Source: Avena insularis
Lineage: Eukaryota > Streptophyta > Magnoliopsida > Poales > Poaceae
Reading direction: 5' to 3'
Length of the DNA: 64,000 nt
Assembly: GCA_023614405.1 (NCBI GenBank)
Contig: CM042697.1
Span: forward strand, 467,896,744-467,960,743
The notes beneath the pieces were generated by a model that saw only the letters and a program-made list of their open reading frames with translations, searched no databases and was not told the DNA's origin. Below are positions 42,688-55,400 of this stretch, piece after piece (the stretch's first letter is position 1; every line of letters starts with the position of its first letter). Both the position numbers and the translations under genes were made by a program.

Positions 42688-44659
42688 CTAAACGTGCACG
42701 GGCACCTTCCCCCCCTCTCCGTTGCTGTCGAGCTTGATGCCCTTGTACCACATCGCGCAGGCCACGTACACGGCAAGGTCGACGAGCGAGAGCGCCGCGA
42801 GGAGGAAGTAGAACCTGTCGAGGTGCCCAGAGTTGAGGTTCCCCGGGATCCACCCGGGCCGCCTGTCCCCGGCGGTGAGGCTGGTGACCACGCTGACCAG
42901 CATGATGCTCACGTAGTTCCCGAGCGAGATGGACGCCATGCACAGAGAGCTGCCGAAGCTCTTCACGCCGTCGGGCGCCTGCCCGTTGAAGAACTCCAGC
43001 TGCCCCACGTACATGAACACCTCCGAGGCTCCGATCAGCGCGTACTGCGGCACCTGCCACAGCACGCTCAGGGAGCTCGGCTCGTCCTGCGCGGACGGGG
43101 GCACCCGCTTCAGCCGCTCCACCTCCACCACGCCCGCCACGACCATCGCGGCCATGCCGATCACGAGCCCCACGCCCATGCGCTGCAGCTCCGCAAGTCC
43201 CTGCGGGTTACCGGACAGCCTCGCCATGACCGGCACCAGCACGCGACGGTAGATGGCGATGAACGCCAGCACGCTGAGGATGTCGAATACCGACATGCTC
43301 GCCGCCGGCACGTGGAACGACCCGATGTTTGTGTTCATGGTGGTGCCTTGCTCCACGAACAGGGACGCCATCTGCGTGAACACCACTGAGTAGACGATCG
43401 TGCACAGCCAGATGGGCAGCATCTTCAGGATGCACTTCACCTCCTCCACCTGCGTCACCGTGCAGAGCCTCCACGGGTTCTTTAGGTTCTCCAGATCGCG
43501 GTACTCCTCCTCGGTCACCGTCGCCGCCTTGTCGAGATACCTGAGCTGGTCGCTGTGCAGGATCTTCCGGATACCCGCCTCCCTGTAAGACTCGTCGCCG
43601 TCCAGCTCGTGGAGCAGCTCGCCGCGGGTGGGCGCGTCAGTGCGCCACTTGCGGGACGCGGCGACGAGCACCTGGGCGATGCGGGTCAGCGGGTTGCCGC
43701 TGGGCTTGAAGTAGCGGTAGTTGGGGGTGCCGAGGAGGAAGAGCACGAGCGCCAGCGCCGCGGCGGCGGCCGAGACCCAGAAGCCCATGACCCACTGGCC
43801 GGCGTCCTCGTAGTAGACCAGCACCGTGTTGGAGAAGAGGGAGCCCACGTTGAGCGCCAGGTAGAAGTAGCTGAAGAAGGCCACCTTGGAGCGCGCCTCG
43901 TCCGGGTCCGTCTCGTCGAACTGGTCCGACCCCAGCGTCGCGATGGACGGCTGGTACCCGCCGTTGCCGAACGCGATCATGTACGTGGACAGGTAGAACA
44001 GCGCCACCCCCGCCGTCGACGGCGGGTCGCAGTGCGTCTCCGGGTCGCCACACCCTGACGGCTTCACCAGCAGGAACCACGACGCGAGCGACAGTATCAC
44101 CAGCCCCTGGTCAGAATTCAGAAGTTCAGAATAACACACAAGCACATTTGACTGAAACCAACTCAAGTCCGTACGGTCGATCATTCAGTGTCTTTAATCA
44201 GATTGAGCGTACCGTAACATAGATCATCTGGAAGATGGCGCAGGTGATGTAGCGGCCCCAGTAGGAGTCGCTCATGAAGGCGCCGATGAGGGAGAAGATG
44301 TAGACGGTGCCGGTCCATTTGCTGATGCTGTTGGCGGCCTCGGCGTTGCCCTGGTGGAGCACCCGCCGGAGGAACACCACCAGGTTCACCCCGACGCCGA
44401 AGAAGGCGCACGTCACGAGTCCGTAGTTCACTGCATCGTCAGGAGCAGAGACAGCGATCAAAATCTCGATCCAGGTCGTTCATAGACAGAGTCCAGCTGA
44501 GCATGATGATTTTTAGTGTTTCTTACCTAGCAGCAGGATGGAAGATTTCCATTTCCCAGTTTTTGCTTTGACAGCCGGGTTCCCACGCCTGTCCATTGAC
44601 CCATCTTGAGTGATGAGAGATGTGTTCTCCGAGTCGACGGTGTTTGGAGCCATCACCAT
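42688..44659 (-). CDS. NPF7: NRT1/PTR family 7 transporter (NPF7-type)
   Basis: Three exons: 44659-44527 (ATG to phase 1, donor GTAAGA), 44430-44213 (donor GTACGC) and 44106-42688 (stop TAG), 589 codons, the normal length. All junctions keep the frame. Exon 2 gives FFGVGVNLVVFLRRVL and SKWTGTVYIFSLIGAFMSDS; exon 3 gives GNGGYQPSIATLGSDQFDET, FFSYFYLALNVGSLFSNT, NPWRLCTVTQVEEVKCILKM, FVEQGTTMNTNIGSFHVP, YVGQLEFFNGQAPDGVKSFG and NLNSGHLDRFYFLLAA. Twelve membrane segments with a long charged central loop are expected for this MFS family at the plasma membrane. It closely resembles rice OsNPF7.2/7.3 and AtNPF7.3/NRT1.5 (nitrate or K+ loading of xylem; peptide transport reported for some). The proton-coupling ExxER motif of TM1 is absent (YGLVT here). 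The ATG is the first of MVM. It is the only intact host gene in the window. Confidence 0.93.
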
Positions 44660-45965
44660 CTTCAGTGCGTTTTCTGAAACAGCCGCATCAACAGTTCAGA
44701 AAATGGACTAGAAAGTGATGCAAACATGAGCTCATTTAATTTCATATTAATTAATGGCACATGTATCGGAGCCCTTTGCTCATTTATTCAGGGAAATGTT
44801 CTTCTAGAACTGTATTACAACAGTATTTTATTTAAATTCCTCCCATCTACAGAGCGGTCGGTTTGGAGATCAAAATGCAGAATCGCTTATCACTATTTTT
44901 ATACTGACTCATATTAGTTGACTAAATTTTATATATACGGATGTATCTAGCACTAAAACTTGATTAGATATATTTATATTTAGTAAATCTAAATCAACTA
45001 ATATAAATAGGAGGGAATACGAAATTTTTGGCTTGTAATCGTTGGAAGAAAGATGTTTTGTCCCACACGATACCTTGTCTGTTTTTTTTTTTGACTAGCA
45101 CCCGCAGATCCTTCCAAAAGTTCTTCAGATTTTTTATGCGAAAGCCTTCAAAGGATTACCTCAACCTGCGAGCACAGCCCATGTCAGGGATGAATCAATC
45201 ATATCCATTGCAACAAAAAAAGTACACGTCGAAAAAAGATATCGGCTTAACTTGGTAAAGTATGCTTGAATTGAATCCTCGTGTTCTAAAGTTAAAATTA
45301 AACAAAGTAGAGACGCGGGCGCGCTTATCGCCACGCACCGTCTCATCTGGGTGGGTATATACTGCTGCTACTACCTTTTCTCTTGAAGAAAAAACCAATA
45401 TAGTAGTATATCAAAGACTACTTCTTGGTGACACACACATGTATACGTAGTTCAATAGGGTCCCACGTGTGGTACATGCACATATGACCCAATGGAGTTG
45501 GGCGGTGAGCAGAGTTTTGTTTGTGCTGCACAGGCACAGCAGCTCTCGAATCTAAGCCGAGTCACTCATGCGCAGAACAGGTCGAAATGGCGATAGTAGA
45601 ATCATACAAGATCTGAGATATATCGGCCATCATGCACGGTAACATGGACAACATCGGTTGCACACACATCTGTATACATCTACGGTCTACTGTATACCTT
45701 CGTTGATGAACCCTCCGGTGCAAGAGCGCAGCTTCTTCTCCGGCGACGGAGAGGAGCACAGCTTCAGAAAGGAAACGACTGCCGCGTCTAAGACGGGAAC
45801 CAGCGCCACCTCTAGCCCGGAAGACACCTCGACGAAACCGGGCAGGGCTCCAGACATTTACAGAGCGAACCGCGAGCTGAGTAGGCGAGATCGCCTCTTG
45901 CTAGCTTGCCCTCACCGGACGGCGACGGAGTTGGAGAAGAAGGGAATGGATGTGTGTCTGTGAGG
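44660..45965 (-). other. Probable 5' leader of the NPF7 gene, with leader intron
   Basis: Fifteen bases upstream of the ATG, minus-strand GCTGTTTCAG is a good splice acceptor, so a leader intron is likely. The probable leader exon lies below the TATA box at 45992-45998, ending at a possible donor CTCTGTAAATG near 45862. A 56-codon minus-strand ORF (45857-45687; MSGALPGFVEVSSGLEVALV...) lies in the same region and could be an upstream ORF if retained. All this is inference from sequence signals. Confidence 0.4.
44904..45017. mobile_element. Stowaway MITE (114 bp)
   Basis: Left arm CTGACTCATATTAGTTGACTAA and right arm AATCAACTAATATAAATAGGAG pair inversely; TA at 44902-44903 and 45018-45019. 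It lies within the presumed NPF7 leader intron or upstream region. Confidence 0.75.
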
Positions 45966-45990
45966 TGAACCTGGGGGTTGGGGTGGCCGT

Positions 45991-46000
45991 GTATTTATGG
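45991..46000 (-). promoter_or_regulatory. NPF7: Candidate TATA box of the NPF7 gene
   Basis: Minus strand CCATAAATAC followed within 40 bp by a C/T-rich stretch (CACCTCACAGACACACATCC), about 1.33 kb upstream of the NPF7 ATG. No other minus-strand gene lies nearby to use it. Confidence 0.45.
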
Positions 46001-46209
46001 ACGTCGGGAAAGCGCGCGGCGGCAGTGTTGCGGTGCTGGTGACTGGGTGGAGTCGCGGGGCCGGTGACCAGTACGGTTTGGTTTTCTCCTGTTGGGGAAA
46101 GGGATCGAGCCCTGCCGACACACATATGCTGTGGCAGCGTGCATGGCCCGTGACAGCTATTTTCCTGACTGCTTTCCCGGAGATCCTGTGAGCCTGGTAC
46201 GGCTCGGGG

Positions 46210-47340
46210 AAGGCCGCCTCGAAAGTTACGGTGCAGCTCTCGGTGTGTCACTTGAGAAATTTGCCTCTTGACCGTTGGATCAAATTTATTTCTAAATATC
46301 AAAGGAAGTACTATGATGTATAATGTCTGACACACGGGATTTTTTAGCAGGAAATGAGTCTATCTCACTTAGTTGGAGGCTTGATGACGTACAACCCAAT
46401 CTCCCGGTAAAAGAATGGTAAGTCCTTGAAGACTTGAATTTTGCGATCCCATTTGTATTATCCAAACTTGGGTCCTCTTATATTTCCCTCAAAACAATTA
46501 AGCAACTGTGTACCATTAGTTAGAAGAGCTAATAAAAGAAGAAACGACGTTGTTTTTTCTCTTCATAATTCAACCGGTGTATTAATAATCATCAACAACG
46601 GTATAAAGAATGTTAAAAGTAATACATATTACAAATAGGTCATTCGATTTGTTCACCATTTTTGAGAAAAAATACAGTTTATTCTAATATTCAATTAGAA
46701 TAGTGTTGTATTTTAGGTATAAGGAAGCAGTGAAAAGAAAAGAAAAGAAAATGGGTAAGCTAGGGCCTGACAACCGTTCCTCCTCCATCTCGCATGCCCG
46801 GAGATAAGCTTAGGCATGTTGTGTCATTTTCTCGAAGACAATGTACACCTAATTGTAGGAGTTAAAGGAGTTACCTGAAAATTCTCCCATTTCCCGCCTA
46901 CCAAAATCTTGAAACGAAACAGATAAAACTCTCGCTGGTGGGTTCTTCTTCTTCTTCTTCTTCTTCTTCTTCTTCTTCTTCTTCTTCTTCTTCTTCTTTT
47001 GGTAGTGGCTTAAGCATGCCATCCTATTCCCTAGTCCTTTATTCCGATCAGGGAGAGGGCCCGTCAGGGAATGAACCACCATTATCAACACTTGATTAGT
47101 AAATCTATATTCTCATGAAATGTATGCAGCCGCTTTTGAACGAATGAATCAAAGGTTTTAAATTGGGTTATGGAACTACTCGTTCAAATCCTAGCATGCC
47201 ACTTGTGGTGTGTGGTTGCACATGCCCATTACAAACATCTTCTATGGTAGAGGCTCTTGTGCTTTATTTGCTAGAGTTTACCATCAGATGATTAAAAACT
47301 TTGGGTAAATTTGAGCTATCATTATTTTATTTGTGGGGTG
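46210..47340. other. No gene seen: presumed upstream region of NPF7
   Basis: AT-rich low-copy DNA with only chance ORFs and one microsatellite (46943-46998). Confidence 0.55.
46943..46998 (+). repeat. (TTC)n microsatellite, about 18 repeats
   Basis: An uninterrupted TTC/CTT run of about 56 bp. It creates a false poly-lysine ORF on the minus strand. Confidence 0.97.
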
Positions 47341-47644
47341 GGCCTCTTTGATTCACACGATTTGAAATATGCAGGAATAGAAAAACACAGGGTTGCAATG
47401 GCATGCACACTCAAAACCTACATGATTTGCTATGCATAAAAAAAATCCATCATGAGATAAACAAAGGATTCTCACAAGTGGTTGAGTGGATGTAGATTTT
47501 CTAGGAATGGAAGTGCAAATGATTCCTTGGTAAAAAAAATTCCTACAAAATTCAATCCCACAAATGAAACAATCCCCAAGGATATTTCGTAAGCATTTCA
47601 ATCCTCAAAAATCCTTGAGAAAATCCTTTTCAATCAAAGAGGTC
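47341..47644. mobile_element. MITE with GGCCTCTTTGATT termini (304 bp)
   Basis: GGCCTCTTTGATT at the left and AATCAAAGAGGTC at the right are inverted with one mismatch. The interior has typical GGAATAG/CTATTCC-like and AATCCTT-rich arms. Such ends are common in grass Tourist-like (PIF/Harbinger) MITEs. No clear 3-bp target duplication was seen. Confidence 0.65.
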
Positions 47645-49195
47645 TTGAAAGTGATCTTCTCTAAAAATACGTTTCCAGAGCTTTCGAGTAATGTCACATC
47701 ACGTGCCGGACTATCTACATGGTCGTGAGGGATGGTCCAAGATCAAGGTTTCTTTTTAGTCGTATAAGAAAATCCAGATGCATGAATTCGAATTTGCTTT
47801 GTAGCCTTGCCCTGATGTGCCCGATCAATTGTTTACTCACAAATTGAGGTTTTGTCACTTGAGTTACTTGCCGATCTTGCTAACCTCAGGGCTCGGGTCA
47901 TGTGAAGTACGGAGAAAGTCAGAAAGCCTAAATTTACTGCGAGCAGGCTGGACTAGCTAGCTAGCTCGTGAAATTTAGGTGTTCTCTTTTTATCCTTTCC
48001 CGTGGGCGATGGGGACGCATGCATGCTCGTTGGCTGCGAAACAAACATATGAGATCCGACGACGACACGGCGAGATTATTAAAGCGGGATCACTGTGCAT
48101 GTTGTTGGTTCCATGATGCCTGACTCAACAGCAAAGCTACCTAATTAACTTGTACGGCTGCACGCGATCATGCATGATGAGCTGTGTTCCTTTGTTTTGC
48201 ACGGCGTCCTCCTAGTGCCGTCGTCATATGGTCCTTGTCCAAATTAACCACATCATATTTATTTTGTTTCCTCTTCAAAGAACACCGAGAATTTCCTAGA
48301 GTAGTATTCACCTCGCTCGCTTGCAGTCTTGGGCAGTGCAGGTTAAATGCCAGTCCTTGAGGCCGATGCATGCATGCCATCCGATCAGCATGATTTGCAT
48401 GGAGTCTCGTACGTACGTGCGCACGCATCGTTTGAACGTCACGGCACCGCTGAACTCAACGCCATGTCATTACAAACATCCCAAGTTCAAGAAGACGCGC
48501 CCACATGCATGCCAACGGCACACATAATGAAAATGCCTCGCTTGCCGATTCACCGCACACGTACCGATCCGTTAGGTTATCCTAGCAATATTAGTGTCTA
48601 CACGTATATATGTACTCACCGCTTTACCTAAGATTCTTGCCTATTTGCGACACAGCTCACGATCGAGTCACGACAGAGGCAGGCGGCGCGTACTGTTTGG
48701 TGTAGAAGCCTCGACCGTGGAGTCCTAGCTTCTTGGGGAAAAAGAACCGTGGATCGAGTCCAAAGCCAAGTCGAACACATACTATACTTTTCCACACACC
48801 AACTTCCTACACCAACAGTCAGCTCCGGCGGTAGTGTAACATCATCGTCGATCGTACAGCGAATCTGGCGCATAATCCGAACCAGGAAAACAGCGCGAGT
48901 GAGACGCGAGAGGTAGGCACATCACAAGCAGCAGTATAGTATGCAGCTGAAATATGGATTACGTCTCCCTTGCATTGCATGCAGCTTCCGCAGGTCAAGT
49001 GACAGCTCGCCTCCCTTGTCGCCGCCATGTCTCTGTTCCTCCGTCGCTGGCGCGGCTAGCGCACCGCCGAAAAGATCTGGCGAACAGGGCCAAAAGGTGA
49101 TAAGCTATCACTGGATCCAGGTCGATCCTGCGCCTCCTGAGCCGGTTGTTATCACATCACAGACAGGCGGTATGCAAGCTTATCCGGCCCGGTGA
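47645..49195. other. No gene seen: low-copy DNA
   Basis: Mixed-composition sequence with many GCATGC/CATGCATG words but no supported gene. Confidence 0.5.
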
Positions 49196-49245
49196 TTTCC
49201 GGTGTCCCTGTAGTCCACGCTTTCCGGTGTCCCTGTAGTCCACGC
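49196..49245 (+). repeat. 25-bp tandem duplication next to a Harbinger insertion
   Basis: TTTCCGGTGTCCCTGTAGTC followed by CACGC is present twice in perfect tandem, directly before the TAA target site of the Harbinger-like element. Confidence 0.9.
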
Positions 49246-50494
49246 TAAGAGCATCTCCACTCGTTGGCCGAACCAGGTCGAAAAACGGATCGATTTTCGG
49301 CTAGACGAAACAAGTTTTACCAGACGCCTGGGCCGCTCACCGCACTCGCGCCGAGTTCCCAAGTTCGGCTAAAATTCGTTAAATATGGGCGAATTTCATT
49401 AAGTTGGACGAATATAGACGGATTACATCGAATATAAACTAAACTAATACATAATAAACTAAAAAATGCCACCGCCGGTGCCTTCACCGTCCTACATGCC
49501 GAAGTTGTCGTAGAACGACGTGTAGTCGGGGTCCGCCCGGCCGTCATCCTCGCCGCCGTAGTCGTCGTCGTCGCTCGGCGGCTGTTTCTGGCGGGAGCTG
49601 CCCTAGCCAGGGTCGCCGTACCTCCATGGCTGGTAGGACGGGCCTGCGTCGCTGCCGTCGTCCGGGCGTAGAGAAGCGTCCCGTAGGCGAAGCTCACGCC
49701 GCATACGCCCGACGCCGGGCGGCCTGCTGCTGCAGGCCGAGGATGCGCTGCCGCTCTGCCTTCTCCCAGTCCATCCTGGACCATTCCAGGATATCTGGCG
49801 AGGAGGGCTCGACCGACGGCGTCTTCGGCGCCGTTTCGCGGAGTGACTCCTCCAGCGCCATCTTCAAGGCGGCGTCTTCGGCCGGCGCCGAGCCTTCTGT
49901 CTTGGGGCGGCGTAGGCGCAGGTGGCCGGTTGGCGACGCCGTTGTCCGCGGCTCGCCGATGACGATACAAGGCGCTGCGCAGCGAAGACGCGCAGACGGT
50001 TACGCTGATCGCCGCTGGCGGCAGCGGCGCGTGCGAAGAGTGGACGCCGACGCGGAGGAGGACAAGCTCAAGCTCGCCATCCTCCTCGGCGCCCGATTCC
50101 GGAGACGCTGACCTGGCCCCTGGCGCCATGCCGGGTTGCGCGGGAAGCCCAGCCGCGGAGTGTTCCCGCGGTTGATGTGCTCCAGCACGGCGGCAAGCGT
50201 CCGCCCTGGTGCACTCCACCAACGCCGGCGCCCCACCGAGTTTTTGCACTTCGGCGGGGACTCGTTCGGCGGCCCCTCGTGGCGGTTGAGCTCTTGTTGG
50301 CGCCGCTCCGCGAAGAAGTTCCCCCAGTAGAGGAGGTTGTCGGCGCTTTCCGCCTCGGCGGGGTTGTCCATGCCGGCGATGTACTCTTGTACATCATACG
50401 GCAGCTCGTCCGGCATGGGCCTCGGCGGGATTGGGATGCCGCCGGCGCTCAGCGTCCACCCCAGAGGCATCCGTGTGTCCGGCGGCGCCATGTA

Positions 50495-52404
50495 TGTTGG
50501 AGATATGCCCAAGAGGCAATAATAAAGTGGTTATTATCATATCTTCATACTTATGACAAATGTTTACATACCATGCTATAATTGTATTAACCGGAAACAT
50601 TAATACTTGTGTGATTTGTAAACATAAAAGAGTCCCCAGTAAAGCCTCTTGTTAAACTAGCTTGTTGGTTAATATATGATCATGGTTTCCTGATCATGAA
50701 CATAGATATGTTATTAACAACACGGTCATATCATTAGAAGAATGATGTGATGGACATACTCCTATAGTTAAGCGTAGCATAAAGATCAAGTCATTTAATA
50801 TAGTTCATTTGCTATAAGTTTTCTGATACATAGTAACCTAATTCCTTCGACCATGAGATCATGTTAATCACCATCACCGGAAGGATGCTTTGATGACATC
50901 AAACACCACACCGTAACTGGGTGACTATAAAGGTGGCATTGAGTGTTCAGAAAGTATGGGTTGAGGCACATGGATCAAGAGTGGGATTTGTCCATCCATA
51001 TGACGGATAGATATACTCTGGGCCCTCTCGGTGGGATGTCATCCAATTAGCTTGCAAGCATGTGACTGGCTCACAAGGGATCACATATCACGGGAACGAG
51101 AAAATAGTACTTATCGGTAACGAGGTTGAACTAGGTATGCAGAGATACCGACGATCAAAACCTCGGATAAGTAAACTATCGTGAGACAAAGGGAAATTGG
51201 TATCGTATGTAAGTGGTTCATTCGATCGCAAAGTAATCATAGAAATATGTGGGAGCCATATGAATTTCCAGATTCCTCTATTGTTTATTGATCGGAGAAG
51301 TGTCTCGGTCATGTCCGCATAATTCACGAACCATAGGGAGACACACTTAAGGATTCGATGTTTTTGAGTAGTTATGGAATGATGAGTAAGAGACCGAATG
51401 TTGTTCGGAGTCTCAGATGGGATCCGGGATATCACGAGGAGATCCGGAATGGTCCGGAGAATAAGATGCATATAAGGAAAGTCCTGTTTCGGAGTTCGGG
51501 AATGATTCCGGTGTTTTCACCAGGAATGTTCTAAAATGGTCTGGAAGGTCCGGCACTCCGGAGGGGAAGGGTACATTGATGTGTCATGACAATGTGGAAT
51601 GGTTGCATCATGTACTAGGTCACTTGGCTGGGCAATATAAAGAGAGAAATCAAATTGAAGTTTGAAAGTCAAACGCCAATTTGAAAAGTCAAATCTGAAG
51701 TTTGCTTGGTGGAGGGAGAGTAGGAAACCTACTTGGGGAGTAAGTCCCACTCCCTCCACCCGCCGGCCATGAGGAGGAGTAGGAGGAGGACTCCCTCCTC
51801 CCAGGCCGCCCCCTCCCACCTATATAAGGAGGGATAGGGTGCCCCCTACCCCTCACACCCAGACCCTAGCTCCTGGCGCCTCCACACAAGTGCAACGCCG
51901 CCTAGGGATCTCCCAAATCGCCGAGTTAGGGTTTCCCCAAACCCTAGCCGCCGGCCACACCCTCCCCTTGGTTCCCTCTAAACCTTAGATCACCAAGGTC
52001 TCTCTCATACTCCACCATACTCGCTCCGGCTTAAGGCGAAGCCCTGCGAGATCTCCCCTCTACTTCCGACTCCACGCCGTCGTGCTGCCGGAATCACGAG
52101 GAGAGTGCTACAACCTCCGTTGCCTGCTGGAACAAGGGAGAGGAAAGTCTTCATCGAGTACCGTACGTGTGACCGACTGCGGGAGCGCTGCCGGAACGCG
52201 GAGCCGGAAGGATCGTCTACGCGATCTTGAGATCGGCAAGAGTACGACTACATCACCCACGAGAATCTGCTCTCGTTTACCACTTTGGAATCTTCGAGGG
52301 TGAGTTCCTTTATTGACTCGTTGCTACAATCGAGTAGATAGATCTTGGCTTGTTTGTGTGCATGCGGTAGAATTTTTTTGTTTTCCATGCTACGAACCCC
52401 AACA
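50495..52404 (+). repeat. 5' LTR of the plus-strand Copia (1910 bp)
   Basis: TGTTGGAGATATGCCCAAG to ACGAACCCCAACA. A CTATATAAGG box lies near 51820. It contains a 149-bp stretch (52002-52150) missing from the 3' LTR. Confidence 0.95.
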
Positions 52405-52418
52405 GTGGTATCAGAGCC
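52405..52418 (+). other. Copia primer-binding site
   Basis: GTGGTATCAGAGCC directly after the LTR matches the initiator-Met tRNA 3' end complement. Confidence 0.9.
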
Positions 52419-55400
52419 GTGTCTATATGTAGATCTGTTGCACGAGTAGAACACAATGGTCATTGTGGGCGGTGGTTCTTTTATTATCAATTGCTTCTTG
52501 TGTACTTTGCATCTTGCGGTATGGTGGGATGAAGCGGCCTGGGCTAACCTTACATGACGTCGTTCATGAGACTTGTTCCACGCTCAACATGCAACTTGTA
52601 TTGCATAAGTGGCTTTGCGGGTGTCTGTCTCTCCCATCATAGTAAAGATTCAATTTACAACGGGCACTTGATAGTTAAAACATCAATGTTGTGGTTCTTG
52701 TTCGTAAGTTAGAACGACATTTATTGAAATCTCCAAACCACGTAAAACATGCAAAGAAAATTAGAGGCGTCTAACTTTGTTTTGCAGGGGTGTGCTATGT
52801 GATATGGCCATGATTGTGATTATATATGATGTATGCAATGTTCCTTATTGTAAGTCGGCAACCGGCAGGAGCCATATGGTTGTATTTTAAATTCCGTTAA
52901 GAGCCGCATGTCTATTATTAAAAGTAGTTGTAATAGTTGATGCTGGTGGATGACAATCATGAAGCGGTGCCATTGACCTTGACGCCATACCGGTGATGAT
53001 GGAGATCATGTCCGTGCTTGAAGATGGAGATCGGAAGCACAAGAAGAAAGGCCATATCATATCACATATTATGAATTGCATGTGATGTTAATCCTTTTAT
53101 GCATCTTGTATTGCTTAGTTCATGACGGTAGCATTATAAGATGATCCCTCAAGCACACAATTTCAAGTTTTAAAGTGTTCATCCTTAGTAAGCACCGTTG
53201 CTAAAGCTCGTTGTTTCGAAGCACCACGTGATGATCGGGTGTGTTAGATTCTGCGAGTGTATACAACGTGAGCAAGCCAGATTTGCTCATGCGGAAGCTA
53301 AGGTTTGATCTTGACGAGCCTAACATGTATAGACATGGTCTCGGAACACGGATCACCGAAAGGTAAAGCATGAGTCATATAGTAGATATGATGAACATGT
53401 TGATTGTTCGCCATTGAAGCTACATCAACTCTCGTGATGATCAGTTTTGATGTGGTGGATTTGGTTCGTGTGATCACTAAAACAATGTGAGGGATGTTGT
53501 TTTGAGTGGGAGTTCAACAGCAATATGATTAGAAGTTGAACACTATTTATCATAAATTAAATCGAAGTGAATTTTCATAGTTGTTGTAGTCATTGGCATC
53601 CGTTTACCACCTTGTGTTTAGTTATAATTGAGATGATAGAACTATAGAATTCTGGTTAGTTACTTTACGAACTGGTATCATATTGTTTTGAAGTGTTAAT
53701 CTAAAGTTTAAAAGTCCTATTGCAAACTTTTAGTAAGTTTCGGTTACTCCATGAAGTTTAATAATTGGTATTAAATATAGAGTGACAATTCCAAAGTGTT
53801 AGTGTATAAGTATCATGTTTGTCTCCATGATTCTTAATATTCAAAGGATTGTCTTAATATCAAGGTTATCTAGGATCTGAAAGAGTTGTTTCAGAAACCA
53901 TGATGTGTGGAAGATATTGTGATATCTGAAACGAAGTTTTGATTGCAACATGATAGAGTATAATATGGCAAAAGTCATGTTCTCATATTTGATGAGAATT
54001 TTCAAAAGGTTGGAGACGCTGGTTGTCTTAATTCTCCAAAAGGTTTTGGAGAGCAACATTATACTCGCGATTCACCGTTATAAGCTAAAAGTAGCTTGAT
54101 CATGAATAGTTCCGTGATAAGGATAAATATTTAATGTAAGTAAAATGTTTACTGCACTAAAAGATTACTAAAGAAGCGAATTTGAAAGAACACCAATCAT
54201 TTGATGATGGTGATATGCTTTAAAGTGCAAGTCCAAAGACATTGCTATTTAATTATACACGCTTTGGACTATGTGTCATGTGTGTGACTCCATTATTTAT
54301 GTTTATAGATTCTTTCAAACAGAAAAGGAAATACTGAAAGAGAATCTCATAAATATATGGCAAAAAAAAAGACTAGAATTGTTCAGCTTAGGTATATAGA
54401 TGATATACATGTTATGGCTATATTCTTTGCTTATTAAACAATGTGGTTCTTAAGTATTTGATACTGAATTTGTTGGTGTGAATCGTCATACAAAACAACA
54501 CAATTCATGAACTACAATGGCCTAAGTAACTAGCAAGAGAATATGTGATGATGTTCATCGAGAACAAATAAAGTGTTGATGTGTTTCTCGTTGACATCAA
54601 AGTTTGCCTTAAAGATTTGTTTTATCAAGTATTATGAGAACAAAAGGGTTGTTCAATTAATTGCCGTAATCCATAAAATATGGATGATTTACAAATCTCG
54701 TTGGATAAATCACATCCATAAAATAAGTGCTAAAAATGTCGAAAGACAATTGATTGAAAGACCACTTAGGAAGTGACATCGTCGTTTAAATTATATTGGA
54801 AAGAAAACATGAAGAAACTCCATGTGGATGGAATTTTGGAGTCTTTTGATTTTTGATCAAATGACGCTTGTGAAACTTTACTAGAGATAATTAAAACTCC
54901 GTTCATAGGACAAAGGGAATGGATGACTAGCTTACTGAAACTTGTACATAATGTTGTATGAAGTCCATTATGTATAGTCAAGAGCGATGGATTTCAACTT
55001 CATATGCTTTCTCCAAAAATTTGAGTGAATATATGAATATTTAATTAATAAGGATAAAGTATGAAACATTTGAAAAGTTCAAAGACTTTCAAAATGAAGT
55101 GCAAAATCATTGTAACAAGAATATAAATAGTTTATGATGAGATCATAAAGGAAGATATTTGAGTTACAAGTTTAGCATAAAACACCTAAGATTTAAGGAA
55201 TCGTTCCGTGGATTTGCATTTCTCGAAACACCATAAGAGTATGGAGCATTCGAGATATGTAAATAAACCTTGTTTGACATGGTAAGATCAAAGGTTTAGT
55301 TCATAAAACTGCCATTATATTTTAAAGACTAAAAGCTTTAGAGACTATCGGTTTTCCACTGAAAAGAGCTCCATCATAATCCGTTGAATTGACACCATAT

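Noticed and set aside
42491..43060. 189-codon minus-strand ORF
   Set aside because: A frame shadow of NPF7 exon 3, histidine/arginine/glycine-rich with no family likeness.
42694..43389. 231-codon plus-strand ORF
   Set aside because: Antisense shadow of NPF7 exon 3; open only because of codon bias.
46849..47091. ORF with a poly-lysine run
   Set aside because: Produced entirely by the TTC microsatellite.
49317..50249. 310-codon minus-strand ORF
   Set aside because: Out of frame with the conserved core of the Harbinger-borne gene over most of its length; arginine/alanine-rich shadow of a GC-rich pseudogene.
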